NCBI GenBank assembly: GCA_031406155.1
Contig: JANOGW010000098.1
Span: forward strand, 15,624 to 79,623
Direction of reading: 5' to 3'
Origin: JACMNW01 sp031406155
Lineage (GTDB): Bacteria > Pseudomonadota > Alphaproteobacteria > Rhodobacterales > Rhodobacteraceae
Length of the DNA: 64,000 nucleotides
Shown here in pieces: positions 32,595 through 43,357 of the stretch. Made by a program: the position numbers and the translations under genes. The notes beneath the pieces are model-generated. The model made no database searches. It saw only the letters and a list, made by a program, of their open reading frames with translations, and was not told the origin of the DNA. Each line of letters begins with the position of its first letter. The stretch's first letter is position 1.

Positions 32595-35069
32595 TCAGGT
32601 CTGTTGCAGGCGGACCGGCTGCATCGCCTGACGCAGTGCGTCGGCAACGGCGCTGCGGTCGGCGGGGTGGCGGATCGGATACGCCTGAACGAACCACGCG
32701 TGAACTGCCTCGGCGTGGGCTGGCCCGTCACCGGCCCAGACCCGGGCCACGACCGCCAGCATCTGCTGGAAAGCCGCCCGGGCCTCGGTCATCCGGCCCT
32801 GCTGCACGAGGGCGGCGGCGAGCCAACCCTGATTGTCGACGATCTGGTCACCGGACCGCCGGGCCGCCGCCTCGGTACCTGGTGCATCCCCCCCAAGAAA
32901 ACGGACTGCAGCGGCATAGCACCACTGATGCGGCCGCATCATGGGCGCAAGCCGGATCGCGTCATCAAGAATGCCGCCCGCCCGGGCGTGATCGCCAAGG
33001 AACGCATACCCCATAGCCGCCGAAATCGTCGTGTTGGGGCTGTAGGGATTAAGCGACATCGCAAGGTCAAGATGGACGGCGGCCTGATCGAACATGCCGG
33101 TCAATGCCGCACTCCAGGCCAATGCCAGATGGTTGCGCGCATCCAGCGGATCAAGATCGACGGCGCGCATGGCGAAACGATGCGAATCCGCGTCATCCTG
33201 CGCGGTCCTGTGCCGCCCCGGTTGCAGAATATGCCGCACGTTGAAGATACTCGCCAGACTGGCATAGGTCGGGGCGAAACCGGGTGCCCGTTCGATCAGG
33301 CGGCGAAAGATCATCTCAGCCTCAGCCTCGGCCTCTGGCGTCCAGCGCAGCAAAAGCGCCTCGCCCTTCAGCCAGTCGTCGTAGTCTGCCACCCTGTCTG
33401 GCACATCGGTGATCGAGCGCGACAAACGGTCTGCCGACACATAGATTTCCAGCGCCGAGGCAATACGGCCAATCACCTGCCCCTGACACTTTCGCCATTC
33501 CCGCTGGGTCAGCGAGAAACTTTCGCTCCAGGCTATCCGCCCGGTTGCGGGTTCGATCACCCGAAGTTGCAGCCGCCCCGCGTTTCGGCTGGTTTCATAG
33601 CTGGCCGAAATGGCATAATCCGCCGATCCCGCACTTTCGTTCTCGACATCGAAAACGGCCCAAGTGCGGAACCGGGAAAGATTGGCGATCAGGTCGGCGC
33701 GGAACTGCTGGGCAATCGTGCGCGTGATCGCCGCATCGGCGGTAAACGCGCCAACTGCAATCTGCGGAATGCGCGATGCCGACGTCACCGGGCTGGCGGC
33801 TATTCGCGGTGCCCCAGGATCGCGCAGCGACCCCGCCAGCGCCACAACCTCTGGCCCCGGCACGGCTTCAAAGCCGCGGCGCAGATGGGCAGAAAGCCGG
33901 TCAAATTCACGCAATGCGGCCTCTTTCCAGCCGCGTGCTGCATGGTGCCGCATCAGTCCAAGCGACGCGCGCTCGTGCCCGGGTTCCAGTTGCAGCAACG
34001 CCTCGGCCGCCGCACGCAGTGCGGGCTGTTCCGCTTCAAAGCGTTCCAGACACAGTTCCAGCTTGTGAACGATGCGGTCGTGCCAGATGGTCCGGCGCAC
34101 CCTCAGCCAAGAGGCCAGCAAGGGGCTTATGCTGTCCATCCCGGCCAGCAAGTCGGCAGGCACGTCGTCATGGTCCAGCAAGACGGCCTCGGTGATCCCT
34201 GCGTTCAGCGACCGCAGGACAGTCTGCAAATCAATCTCGACCGCACCAAGGTTCAATGTCAGATTTGCCTCTCCAACTGGAAGCAAGGTGATCTGAAGAT
34301 GCCCAAGCCGGGAATTCACCAACCGCCTTGCGCGGGTCAGCGCCTCGCGAGCCCGCGCAATGGGCCTGTCGGGCCACAGCATGACAGCGAGCCTGTCGGC
34401 TGTAATCGACTTTTCGGGTTCAAGCGCCAGCGCGCCGACAATGGCCGCTGCATGGGCCGATCCCAGCACAATCTTTTCGCCCTCGACTGTGTGCACCTCG
34501 AAGCCGCCGATCAGCCGTATCCTGAGCCTGTTGTCGGTCTGGTCGGCGACGGCAGTTGCCCCCGTTTTGACCCGCAAGCGGTAAACGGCCACGCTGTCGC
34601 CGATGTTCTTCAGCATGGGATGGCCGAGCGCCTCGAACCAATAGTGCGGCGACCGTCCCACCTCTGCGACAATGCCTTGCGACACGACAATTTCGCCGGG
34701 CAGTGCCAGCGCCACGATCCGGGCCGCGATATTCACCGCGTGGCCGAATATGTCGCCATTTTCATGCCGGACCTCGCCAACATTTATGCCGATCCGAAAC
34801 TTCGAGAGTGGCGCAGCCTCACGCCGGTCGATCAGCCGCAGCAGCACGTTGGCGCAATCGACAGCCGAAGTTACGCTATCGAAAACCGCGATCCACCCGT
34901 CACCAGTGGTCTTGATAACCTGACCGCCGAACCGGATGCTGGCGCGGCGGGCACGGTCGAACGACCGTTGCACGAAGGCGATTGTGGCGGCTTCGTCGCG
35001 TTTCATACGGCCACTGAAATCGGCCAGATCCGCCACCATGATTGCCGCGAGGGGTGTATTGTTGACCAT
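32595..35069 (-). CDS. Adenylate/guanylate cyclase-SARP-TPR regulatory protein
   Basis: The 824-aa protein has three parts. Residues about 5-165 are a class III cyclase with both metal Asp positions (VADLADFSG, TTGDGWIAVF), an adenine-type Lys before TTGDG, and NIAAR. Residues about 185-430 are a SARP-type winged helix plus bacterial transcriptional activation domain (IRLIGGFEVHTVEGEKI...LAVMLWPD...). The rest is a TolB-like and TPR region. The catalytic residues look intact. The start at 35069 puts the cyclase core at once; the divergent YcaO gene starts 32 bp away. It probably regulates the flanking peroxidase, YcaO and nuclease genes. Confidence 0.85.
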   Translation of the reverse strand: MVNNTPLAAIMVADLADFSGRMKRDEAATIAFVQRSFDRARRASIRFGGQVIKTTGDGWIAVFDSVTSAVDCANVLLRLIDRREAAPLSKFRIGINVGEVRHENGDIFGHAVNIAARIVALALPGEIVVSQGIVAEVGRSPHYWFEALGHPMLKNIGDSVAVYRLRVKTGATAVADQTDNRLRIRLIGGFEVHTVEGEKIVLGSAHAAAIVGALALEPEKSITADRLAVMLWPDRPIARAREALTRARRLVNSRLGHLQITLLPVGEANLTLNLGAVEIDLQTVLRSLNAGITEAVLLDHDDVPADLLAGMDSISPLLASWLRVRRTIWHDRIVHKLELCLERFEAEQPALRAAAEALLQLEPGHERASLGLMRHHAARGWKEAALREFDRLSAHLRRGFEAVPGPEVVALAGSLRDPGAPRIAASPVTSASRIPQIAVGAFTADAAITRTIAQQFRADLIANLSRFRTWAVFDVENESAGSADYAISASYETSRNAGRLQLRVIEPATGRIAWSESFSLTQREWRKCQGQVIGRIASALEIYVSADRLSRSITDVPDRVADYDDWLKGEALLLRWTPEAEAEAEMIFRRLIERAPGFAPTYASLASIFNVRHILQPGRHRTAQDDADSHRFAMRAVDLDPLDARNHLALAWSAALTGMFDQAAVHLDLAMSLNPYSPNTTISAAMGYAFLGDHARAGGILDDAIRLAPMMRPHQWCYAAAVRFLGGDAPGTEAAARRSGDQIVDNQGWLAAALVQQGRMTEARAAFQQMLAVVARVWAGDGPAHAEAVHAWFVQAYPIRHPADRSAVADALRQAMQPVRLQQT

Positions 35070-35101
35070 GCCGTTCTCGCCGCCCGCCGGTACCTGTGCG
35101 C

Positions 35102-36376
35102 ATGATAGGCGAAAATTCTGTGAAAGGCGAAGGCGAACCGGAGGCGGATGCGGCATTGGCAGCCGTATCCAGATTTTTCGACCTGCACGAGGTGCAGGTT
35201 TCGCCGTTTGCGCGAATTTGCGCCGCAATCCCGAACCAGCGGCTGCTTGATCTTGCACCGCAAGCGCCTGTTCTGGCTTTGAATGCCTCTGGCCGGTATG
35301 CTACCGGGTGCGGTGTGAACGCGGCGGCCTGCCGGCGCAGCGGGCTTGGCGAGGCGGTCGAATTATTAAGCAGTTGGCAATGGGGTGACGAGCCACGTGT
35401 CGCGGCGACGGCAGGCCAGTTGGGCAGCATGGCGATTCCCCCGAATATCATCAATGGCTTTTCTTCCAGTCAGCTTGAGAAACGCGGCAAGTGGAACAAA
35501 ACCTATGGCGGGTTTGACTGGCGCCCTCCGCTGCGCCAGCCGGGCCTGATCGACTGGATCGCCTCGCAGGCTGCCATCGATGGCAAGGTTGTCTACCTTC
35601 CCGCCGATGCCGTGCTGATCGGGCGGCGCGAACCGGGCGACGGTGCCGCAGTATCCATCGCAGACAGCAACGGCTGCGCGGCGGGGCCAACGCCGGATGC
35701 GGCCAAACTCGCCGCCCTGCTGGAACTGATCGAGCGGGATGCGGCCGGGCGCTGGTGGTACGGCCGTCGCCTGCGAAGTACCTTGCCGGCTGCTGTCCTT
35801 TCAGTGCAACCGGGGCTGGCTGATTGGCTGGCCGGTCGGCCGCGCGCGACGCATCTGGTCGATATAACCACCGATATCGCAGTTCCGGTTGTGGCGGCGG
35901 TGTCGGTTGCGCCGGACGGATCTGCGCCGGCAATCGGGTTCGCTGCCCGCATGGGCCTTGCCGATGCAGCTCTGGCGGCGACGGTCGAGATGCTGGCGGT
36001 TGAGACATCCCTGCTGCCGGAACACGATGCGGCACACGACCCCGTTGCCGCCACATGGCAACGATTGGGGATGGCCGGACTGCCGCCGTTCGGGGACCAG
36101 ATCGCGACGGCGTTTGCCACCCTGCCCGATCACGGCAGCCTCGCCGACCAACTGGCACGTTGCATTCTTGCGGCAACCGAGGCTGGATGCCGCGTCTTTT
36201 TCGTGGACCTGACCCGGAAGGCGCTTGCAATCCCGGTTTTCCGGGCAGTCGCCCCCGAACTTTGTCACTACAAACCGCGTTTTGGCAAACGGCGATTGCT
36301 TCAGCCTGATGGGCGGGATCAAATGTCAGGAAACCCCGATCCGCTAACACCCAACCCGGTGCCGCTGCTGATCTGA
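35102..36376 (+). CDS. YcaO-like protein with C-terminal PxPxP (azoline-forming type)
   Basis: This 424-aa protein carries the YcaO core SIADSNGCAAGPTPDAAKLAALLELIERDAAGRWWYGRR, which supplies ATP/Mg ligands, preceded by SGLGEAVELLSSW. It ends TPNPVPLLI, an exact PxPxP tail as found in thiazole/oxazole-forming cyclodehydratases. Such YcaO proteins use ATP to cyclise Cys/Ser/Thr in peptides, usually with an E1-like partner. None is seen nearby, and no TfuA for thioamidation. The ATG at 35102 lies 32 bp from the divergent cyclase-SARP start, so their promoters overlap. It is convergent with the protease-nuclease gene. Confidence 0.82.
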   Translation: MIGENSVKGEGEPEADAALAAVSRFFDLHEVQVSPFARICAAIPNQRLLDLAPQAPVLALNASGRYATGCGVNAAACRRSGLGEAVELLSSWQWGDEPRVAATAGQLGSMAIPPNIINGFSSSQLEKRGKWNKTYGGFDWRPPLRQPGLIDWIASQAAIDGKVVYLPADAVLIGRREPGDGAAVSIADSNGCAAGPTPDAAKLAALLELIERDAAGRWWYGRRLRSTLPAAVLSVQPGLADWLAGRPRATHLVDITTDIAVPVVAAVSVAPDGSAPAIGFAARMGLADAALAATVEMLAVETSLLPEHDAAHDPVAATWQRLGMAGLPPFGDQIATAFATLPDHGSLADQLARCILAATEAGCRVFFVDLTRKALAIPVFRAVAPELCHYKPRFGKRRLLQPDGRDQMSGNPDPLTPNPVPLLI

Positions 36377-36413
36377 GCAAGGTGCGTGTCCGCCTGCCAC
36401 ACAGGGCGCAGGT

Positions 36414-38306
36414 TCAGAACCGAAGATCCGCGCGTGACCGTATTTCGACAACCGACGCCGAACGCGATCCGGCGTCCTCGCGTGCTGCCAACCGTCTGGC
36501 GACCTGCGGGAGGCTCGCAACATCGGCACCACTCAGGGCCGAAAAATCTAGCGACGTACGCTGCGCCAATTCGCCCAGATCGATCTGATAAATCCGGAAC
36601 GGATCAAGATCGAGCCTTTCCAGGTCGGTCAGCAGGTCCTCTTGCGACAGCAGGAATGCCGCGCATCGCAAGCCCCCGTCAGTAGCAACCCGATAGGCGA
36701 TCAGCTTCCAGAATGCCGCCGGCAACAGGATGCCACGGTAAGCGACATCATCGGTGCCAAAGATCGGGCCCGCGATCACCGACAACCGGATATCCAGCAC
36801 GTCGGCCTGATCGAAGACGAGGTTTTCCAACTCTCCCCAAAGGCCGCTGCGCCTTGACTGGTTGAATCGTTGGTGTTGCGGCGCGATGTTGGTGAAGTAG
36901 AACGAATCCCGGTTTGCCTGTTTTGCCTCCTCAAGCGGCCCCCAACACAGATCGGCACGGCGCGCGAGGTGTCCGCGATCCAGCTTGTTGTCAGCGTAGG
37001 CGTCTTCGCCGACCTGAAACTTCGCATCGATCCGGGGATCAAGGGCAAAGCCGCGTCGCGGCAGCTTTACAATACGCGCGCCATCGACGTTCCACGCGAC
37101 ATAGCGCGCGATACGCCGCGCACCGCTTTGGCATACCGTGAAATGTGTGTAGGGAATGGTCTGGCCACGGCCGAAATTGACAGCGTCGCGTTTCAGGGCG
37201 GTTGACAGGCCGGGCTCCGGCACCGCGACGCCAAGGAAGTTTACATCATATCCCGTGCGCGGGACCACACTTTCGGGCAGGTCAACACCCGGTGCCGCAA
37301 CCGGCGGTTCGAACACGAAATCCAGTTTTTTCTGGATCGAAGACGGATAACATGCAAGCGCATGTTCATCTGCATTGGACTCCACATCCCCCGCAAAATG
37401 CAGGCCGGCAAAGATATCCGTTGGCTTGGACCCCTCGACAATCAGCCACGCCGATCCGGAATCGCCGCCCATGCTGATTTCACCGTTCTGTGGCGGGTGT
37501 TTGGGATCGGACCCGATCTCGAACCCGCCAATCGCCACCGATCCTGCGGGCGGGCCATAATCAAGGCGTGCCATCACATCGATGCGGCGGACGATGCCGT
37601 AAGTGACTGCGGTCGTGCGGCCGGATTTGACCACCCGGTCGCCCAGTGCCACCCGCGCCATGCGCCTTGGCACCACGTTCAGGGCAAGGACCGACCGGTC
37701 AATCCCACGCATCCGGATACGGGCAAGCGCGCAGTCGCCAGCCGCGCCAAGATGGCTGCGCAGCAGTTGCCCTGCACCGTTCAGTGCGGTGTTGTTGTCG
37801 TCGAACGGGCCCGGTTGCACGATGGTGTCGCCGATCTGGCCCCCGTTGCCATGCAGCACATGCCAGTTCGACAGGATGCAGGGCTGCCCGGTTGCCCGGT
37901 CAAACACCACCAGACCCAGCGTCCCCGCGCTGCCTGCAATATGCGACACACTGATGCCGGGCTGCACCGGATCGACACGTTCGCGCCGCCGGTCCATCTG
38001 TTCGGCCTCAACGATCCGGTAGGAAGGCCGGTAGGACCGCTCGATCACATCGGTCAGGACGGTCTTGCCGTCCACCTCGATTGACACAGGGATACGCGGG
38101 CTGCCCAACGCCTCGATTGCGGACTCGCCCTTTTCGCCCACCGTGAACTGGATGCAGATCGGCCCGTTGCCATTCTTCAGGCCGATCCCGACAGAGGTGA
38201 TGTTCGGATCCTTCAGATAGTCCGCGCCCTTGGCCCGGATATGACGCCGAAGCGCCTCTTCGCTTGGCCCCGCCTCCTTGCTCGCAGGTGACTTTCGCGA
38301 CGCCAT
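36414..38306 (-). CDS. Trypsin-like serine protease fused to DNA/RNA non-specific endonuclease
   Basis: The 630-aa protein has two catalytic halves. Residues about 95-320 are trypsin-like, with the catalytic His in ILSNWHVLHG and the nucleophile in MGGDSGSAWLIV. Residues about 380-600 are an NUC1/EndoG-type nuclease with NKLDRGHLARRADLCWG, FYFTNIAPQHQRFNQ and WGELENLV. No signal peptide is visible; the N-terminus is Lys/Ser/Ala-rich. The ATG at 38306 follows a GGGAGGG site. Such a fusion could be a protease-activated nuclease in a conflict or cell-death role. That is inference; both activities appear intact by motif. Confidence 0.88.
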   Translation of the reverse strand: MASRKSPASKEAGPSEEALRRHIRAKGADYLKDPNITSVGIGLKNGNGPICIQFTVGEKGESAIEALGSPRIPVSIEVDGKTVLTDVIERSYRPSYRIVEAEQMDRRRERVDPVQPGISVSHIAGSAGTLGLVVFDRATGQPCILSNWHVLHGNGGQIGDTIVQPGPFDDNNTALNGAGQLLRSHLGAAGDCALARIRMRGIDRSVLALNVVPRRMARVALGDRVVKSGRTTAVTYGIVRRIDVMARLDYGPPAGSVAIGGFEIGSDPKHPPQNGEISMGGDSGSAWLIVEGSKPTDIFAGLHFAGDVESNADEHALACYPSSIQKKLDFVFEPPVAAPGVDLPESVVPRTGYDVNFLGVAVPEPGLSTALKRDAVNFGRGQTIPYTHFTVCQSGARRIARYVAWNVDGARIVKLPRRGFALDPRIDAKFQVGEDAYADNKLDRGHLARRADLCWGPLEEAKQANRDSFYFTNIAPQHQRFNQSRRSGLWGELENLVFDQADVLDIRLSVIAGPIFGTDDVAYRGILLPAAFWKLIAYRVATDGGLRCAAFLLSQEDLLTDLERLDLDPFRIYQIDLGELAQRTSLDFSALSGADVASLPQVARRLAAREDAGSRSASVVEIRSRADLRF

Positions 38307-38423
38307 GCTGCCAACCCTCCCCATCGAGCCCGGCACCGGCACGCAGGTGTCGGCGTGCCGCGATCATAGCACGAAATCCGGGCGGATGCAGGCACTTTGC
38401 GCGCCGTTGGGGCCGCCTGACGG

Positions 38424-39181
38424 CTATTGCCGAATGCGCCATCCGGTGCGGAATATCCACCAGACAGCCGCAAGGCACAGCCCGGTGAAGACGGCAATTG
38501 CCAGCAGGCTGATCCCAATAGGCACGTCCGCCGTATCAAAGAACGACCAGCGGAATACCGACATCAGATACACCACCGGGTTGGCCAGCGCGATACTACG
38601 CCAGATGCCCGGCAGCATGTCGATGCTGTAAAAACTGCCGCCCAGAAAGATCAGCGGGGTCAGCACCAGCAGCGGGATCAGTTGCAGCTGCTGAAAATCC
38701 TTGGCCCAGATGCCGATGATGAAGCCGAACAATGAAAAGCTGAAACTGGTCACCGCCAGCAGCGCCAGCATGGCCACGGGGTGCGCAATCGGCAGATCGA
38801 CGAACAGATAGGCCGTGGCATGGATGACCAGCCCGATCAGGATCGACTTCACCGCCGCCGCCCCGACATAACCGATCACGATTTCTACATAGCTGACCGG
38901 CGCTGACAGAAGTTCATAAATAGTGCCGATGAACTTCGGAAAGTTGATCGCGAACGATGCATTCGACACCGATTGCGTGATCACCGTCAGCATGATCAGC
39001 CCCGGCACGATGAAGGCGCCGTAAGTCACGCCGTCGACCGTCTCGATCCGGCTGCCGATGGCGGCACCGAACACCACGAAGTAAAGCGAGGTCGAAATGA
39101 CGGGCGAGATCAGCGATTCGATGATGGTGCGGAAAAACCGCGCCATTTCCTTTTGAAAAATCACCCTCACGGCATAGATAT

Positions 39182-39185
<4 letters not shown>
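38424..39185 (-). CDS. ABC-2 type transporter permease
   Basis: The 253-aa protein has six membrane helices in the ABC-2 (YadH/DrrB/NodJ) layout. An amphipathic N-terminus RVIFQKEMARFFRTIIESL is followed by PVISTSLYFVVFGAAIGSRI, and it ends near VVYLMSVFRWSFFD, a typical ABC-2 signature. It overlaps the ATPase gene by 4 bp. The pair resembles E. coli YadGH, an exporter of unknown substrate, and is a common housekeeping pair, so it need not belong to the adjacent YcaO/protease locus. Confidence 0.9.
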
Positions 39186-40108
<923 letters not shown>

Positions 40109-40213
40109 GGGATCCTCGGTCTGGGGACAAGCAAACTCTAGGTGACCCGGTGGCAAAGGCCAAGATCAAGGCAAGGGGGAAATCCACCCAAGCGGCCTTT
40201 CGGCCAAAACTTT

Positions 40214-40245
40214 GCAAGCGGAAAAGCCAAGCTTTGGCCGCTTGC
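40214..40245 (-). terminator. Hairpin after RND permease gene
   Basis: GCAAGCGG and CCGCTTGC form an 8-bp stem around a 16-nt loop, followed on the minus strand by AAAGTTTT. It lies directly after the RND permease stop at 40247. Confidence 0.55.
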
Positions 40246-40246
40246 A

Positions 40247-43200
40247 TCAGGCCAGTTTCGGCTTGCGGCGAAACCAGCCCCGTCTGACAGTCCGGCGTTG
40301 ATCACCGCGTGTCACCAGCATCAGCATCGACGGGGTCACGATCAGCGTCAGGATGGTAGCAAAGGCCAGCCCGAACACAATGGCGCTGGACAGCGAAATC
40401 CACCACTGGGTCGAAGGCGCGCCGATGGTCGTCTCGTGGTTCAGCAATTCGAGATTCAGGCCGAACGCAATCGGCAGTACCCCGAATATCGCGGTCAGTG
40501 CGGTCAGCACAACCGGGCGTGCCCGCTCGCGGCAGGTTTCCAGGATGGCATCGATCCGTGCCATGCCGTCGTCGCGCAACTGGTCGTAGGTGGCGATCAG
40601 AACGATGTTGTTGTTCACCACGACCCCCGCCAGCGCAATCACCCCGATGCCCGACATCACGATGCCGAAAGGTTGGCCCATTATCATCAGACCAAGGAAA
40701 ACACCGATGGTTGACATGATCACCGCAGACAGCACCAGACCCACGGAGATGAACTTGTTGAACTGAGCCAGCAGCACCGCGAAGATCAGAAAGATCGCAG
40801 CCCCGAAGGCCTTGGCCAGAAAGGCGCCCGCCTCGGCCTGTTCCTGATCTTCGCCGGCCATCGTCCAGCGGATGCCCTGATCGGTGAAACCTTCGGCGGC
40901 AAAGCGGTCGTCCAGCATGGCGGTGATTTTATCGCGCACCTCCTGCGCCTGCACGCCTTCGCGAATGCCCGCCTGCACGGTCACCGTCCGCGCGCCATCG
41001 ATGCGCGACAAGGTGCCGGTGGTGGGCACCGCCACGCGGGTGACGAAGTTGGAGATTGGAACCGGGCCAAGCTCAGTTTCGATGCGCAACTGATCAAGGG
41101 CGGAAATGGTCCGCTGATCGGGCGGCAGACGCAGCACGATATCGACCGCGTCATCCGACCCCGCAGGCCGGAAATCCGACAGCTTCAACCCCGAGGTGAC
41201 AAGTTGCACCACCGTGCCCACCGCACCGGGCGACACACCGTAGCGCGACGCCTCGCCACGATCGACCAGCAGTTCCCAATCGACACCCGGCAGCGGCAGA
41301 CCTGCGTCAATATCGGTGACATCCGCGATATCGGCCAGCTGACGGCTGATCAGGCGGGCCGCGTCATTCAGGCCGGCGGGGTCTTCCGCCGACATGCGGA
41401 TCTGGATGGCTTTGCCGGTCGGTGGGCCGGCGTCCGGCACCGACACTTCGATATCGACGCCGGGAATGCCCTGCATGGCGGTGCGCAGATCGGCAAGGAT
41501 GGCATTGGCATTCTTGCGCAGTCGCCAATCGACGAATTCGTACTGGATGGTGCCGATCACATCTTCGGCGGTATCATTGCCACCGCCCCCACCGCCGCCG
41601 ACACGGGTGTAGACCGTCTCCAGACCCGGCCAGCCCAAAAGCCGCGCCTCGGCCTGCTGTACCAGCGCATCTTTTTCGTCGATTGAAAGGTTGCCGCGTG
41701 CCTTGACGTACAACTGGCCATAATCGGGTTCGACATTCGGGAAAAACTCGACCCCTTTGCCGACCTGAAGATAGGTGTAGGGCACGGCAGCCAGAGTGCC
41801 CAACGTCAGGAACAGCACGATGACCGGGTGGCGGATGGCCTTGCCCACCACCCACATATAGGGGCCGTCCTTGTGGGTGGGCAATGTCTTGAACGGCTTC
41901 GAGATGATCGCCCCCAGCGTCGGCACAAAAATCAGCGCATACAGCATAGAGGCCGACAGCGTGGCGATCAGGGTGATCGGCATGTATTTCATGAATTCGC
42001 CAACGATCCCCGGCCAGAACAGCAACGGCGAAAACGCGGCGATCCGGGTCATGGTGGAGGCGATGACCGGGCCCGCCATACGGTGCGACGCCTCGGCGAA
42101 AGCCAGCCGTTTTTCCATCCCCTCCCCCATCCGGCGTTCGGCATATTCGGTGACGATGATGGCATCATCCACCAGCATGCCCACGGCCAGGATCAGGCTG
42201 AACAGCACCACCAGATTGACGGTCAGCCCCGCCATCTGCAGCCCCAGAATGCCCATCAAAAACGACGCCGGAATGGCAAGTCCGATCAGGATAGATGACC
42301 GGACCGACAGCGAATACAGGATGATGATGAACACCAGCACCACCGCCGTCAGCACCGAGTTTTGCAGATCGCTGAGCAGTTGCCGGATCGTGGTCGATTT
42401 GTCCTGACTGAACGATACGACCACGCCTTCCGGCAGTTTGTCTTGCAGTGCGGCAGTGACCACCTTCACCTGATCAACGGTTTCGATCAGGTTGGCACCG
42501 ATGCGCTTTGACACCTCGATTGCCACGGCGGGCTTGCCGTTCAGCCGGGTGACCGAGTTCGGGTCTTTCAATGTGGGTCTGATCTCGGCCAGATCGCGCG
42601 TGCGCACGACGGCATTGCCATTCGCCACAATCGGCAGATCGGCCAGTTCCTCGACCGTCTCGATCAGCGAGGGCACCTTGATGGCGTAGCGCCCTTCGGC
42701 CCCTTCCAGTGATCCGGCGGCGATCAGGCGGTTGTTGGCGTTGAACCCGGCGATCATCGTATCGGGGCGCAGACCGTAAGACGACAGCTTGGCTGGATCG
42801 ATGACAATCTCGACCAGATCGTCGCGCACGCCCTGCAGGGCTGCCTCCAGAACACCAGGGATCTCTTCGATCCGGTCGCGCAGTTCCTTGCCGGCGGCAT
42901 TCAGCACGCGTTCAGGCACCTCGCCCGACAGTGTGACCACCAGCACCGGAAACTCAGAAATGTTGATCTCGTTCACCGAGGGTTCATCGACACCGTCGGG
43001 CAGATCGCGGCGCGCGTCATCGACCTTGTTGCGCACGTCATCAAGGGCTTTGTCCAGATCGGCACCGGCCTGAAATTCGACCACCACGTTGCCGCCGCCC
43101 TGATAGGCGCTGGCGGTCATCTGCTTGATGCCCTGAATGGATTTCAACGCCGTTTCCATCGGGCGCAAAAGCAGGCGCTCGCTGTCCTCGGGCGAAATGC

Positions 43201-43357
43201 CGTCATATCCCATGCTGACATAAATGACCGGGATCTGGATGTCCGGCTCGGCCTCCTTGGGGATGTTGACATAGGCGAGTGCCCCGACCACCATCAGGAA
43301 CACCAAGACCGAAAGGGTCAGCCGGGCGTTGCGGATGGCAAGTTCGACGAGGTTCAT
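40247..43357 (-). CDS. RND family efflux permease (AcrB/HAE1-like)
   Basis: The 1036-aa protein has the RND layout. The N-terminal segment NARLTLSVLVFLMVVGALAYVNIPKEAEPDIQIP is followed by a porter domain, then TM2-6 with SLILAVGMLVDDAIIVTEYAERRM (the paired Asp of the proton relay). A second porter domain and TM8-12 end with GVIALAGVVVNNNIVLIATYDQLR. It pumps drugs, lipophiles or metals out using the proton gradient. It overlaps its adaptor gene by 4 bp. No outer-membrane channel gene is adjacent, so it may use a TolC encoded elsewhere. Confidence 0.93.
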   Translation of the reverse strand: MNLVELAIRNARLTLSVLVFLMVVGALAYVNIPKEAEPDIQIPVIYVSMGYDGISPEDSERLLLRPMETALKSIQGIKQMTASAYQGGGNVVVEFQAGADLDKALDDVRNKVDDARRDLPDGVDEPSVNEINISEFPVLVVTLSGEVPERVLNAAGKELRDRIEEIPGVLEAALQGVRDDLVEIVIDPAKLSSYGLRPDTMIAGFNANNRLIAAGSLEGAEGRYAIKVPSLIETVEELADLPIVANGNAVVRTRDLAEIRPTLKDPNSVTRLNGKPAVAIEVSKRIGANLIETVDQVKVVTAALQDKLPEGVVVSFSQDKSTTIRQLLSDLQNSVLTAVVLVFIIILYSLSVRSSILIGLAIPASFLMGILGLQMAGLTVNLVVLFSLILAVGMLVDDAIIVTEYAERRMGEGMEKRLAFAEASHRMAGPVIASTMTRIAAFSPLLFWPGIVGEFMKYMPITLIATLSASMLYALIFVPTLGAIISKPFKTLPTHKDGPYMWVVGKAIRHPVIVLFLTLGTLAAVPYTYLQVGKGVEFFPNVEPDYGQLYVKARGNLSIDEKDALVQQAEARLLGWPGLETVYTRVGGGGGGGNDTAEDVIGTIQYEFVDWRLRKNANAILADLRTAMQGIPGVDIEVSVPDAGPPTGKAIQIRMSAEDPAGLNDAARLISRQLADIADVTDIDAGLPLPGVDWELLVDRGEASRYGVSPGAVGTVVQLVTSGLKLSDFRPAGSDDAVDIVLRLPPDQRTISALDQLRIETELGPVPISNFVTRVAVPTTGTLSRIDGARTVTVQAGIREGVQAQEVRDKITAMLDDRFAAEGFTDQGIRWTMAGEDQEQAEAGAFLAKAFGAAIFLIFAVLLAQFNKFISVGLVLSAVIMSTIGVFLGLMIMGQPFGIVMSGIGVIALAGVVVNNNIVLIATYDQLRDDGMARIDAILETCRERARPVVLTALTAIFGVLPIAFGLNLELLNHETTIGAPSTQWWISLSSAIVFGLAFATILTLIVTPSMLMLVTRGDQRRTVRRGWFRRKPKLA

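Noticed and set aside
32475..35105. 876-codon open frame on the + strand
   Set aside because: It is antisense to the cyclase-SARP-TPR gene, which has clear domains; the + frame is Arg/His/Gly-rich with no recognisable motifs.
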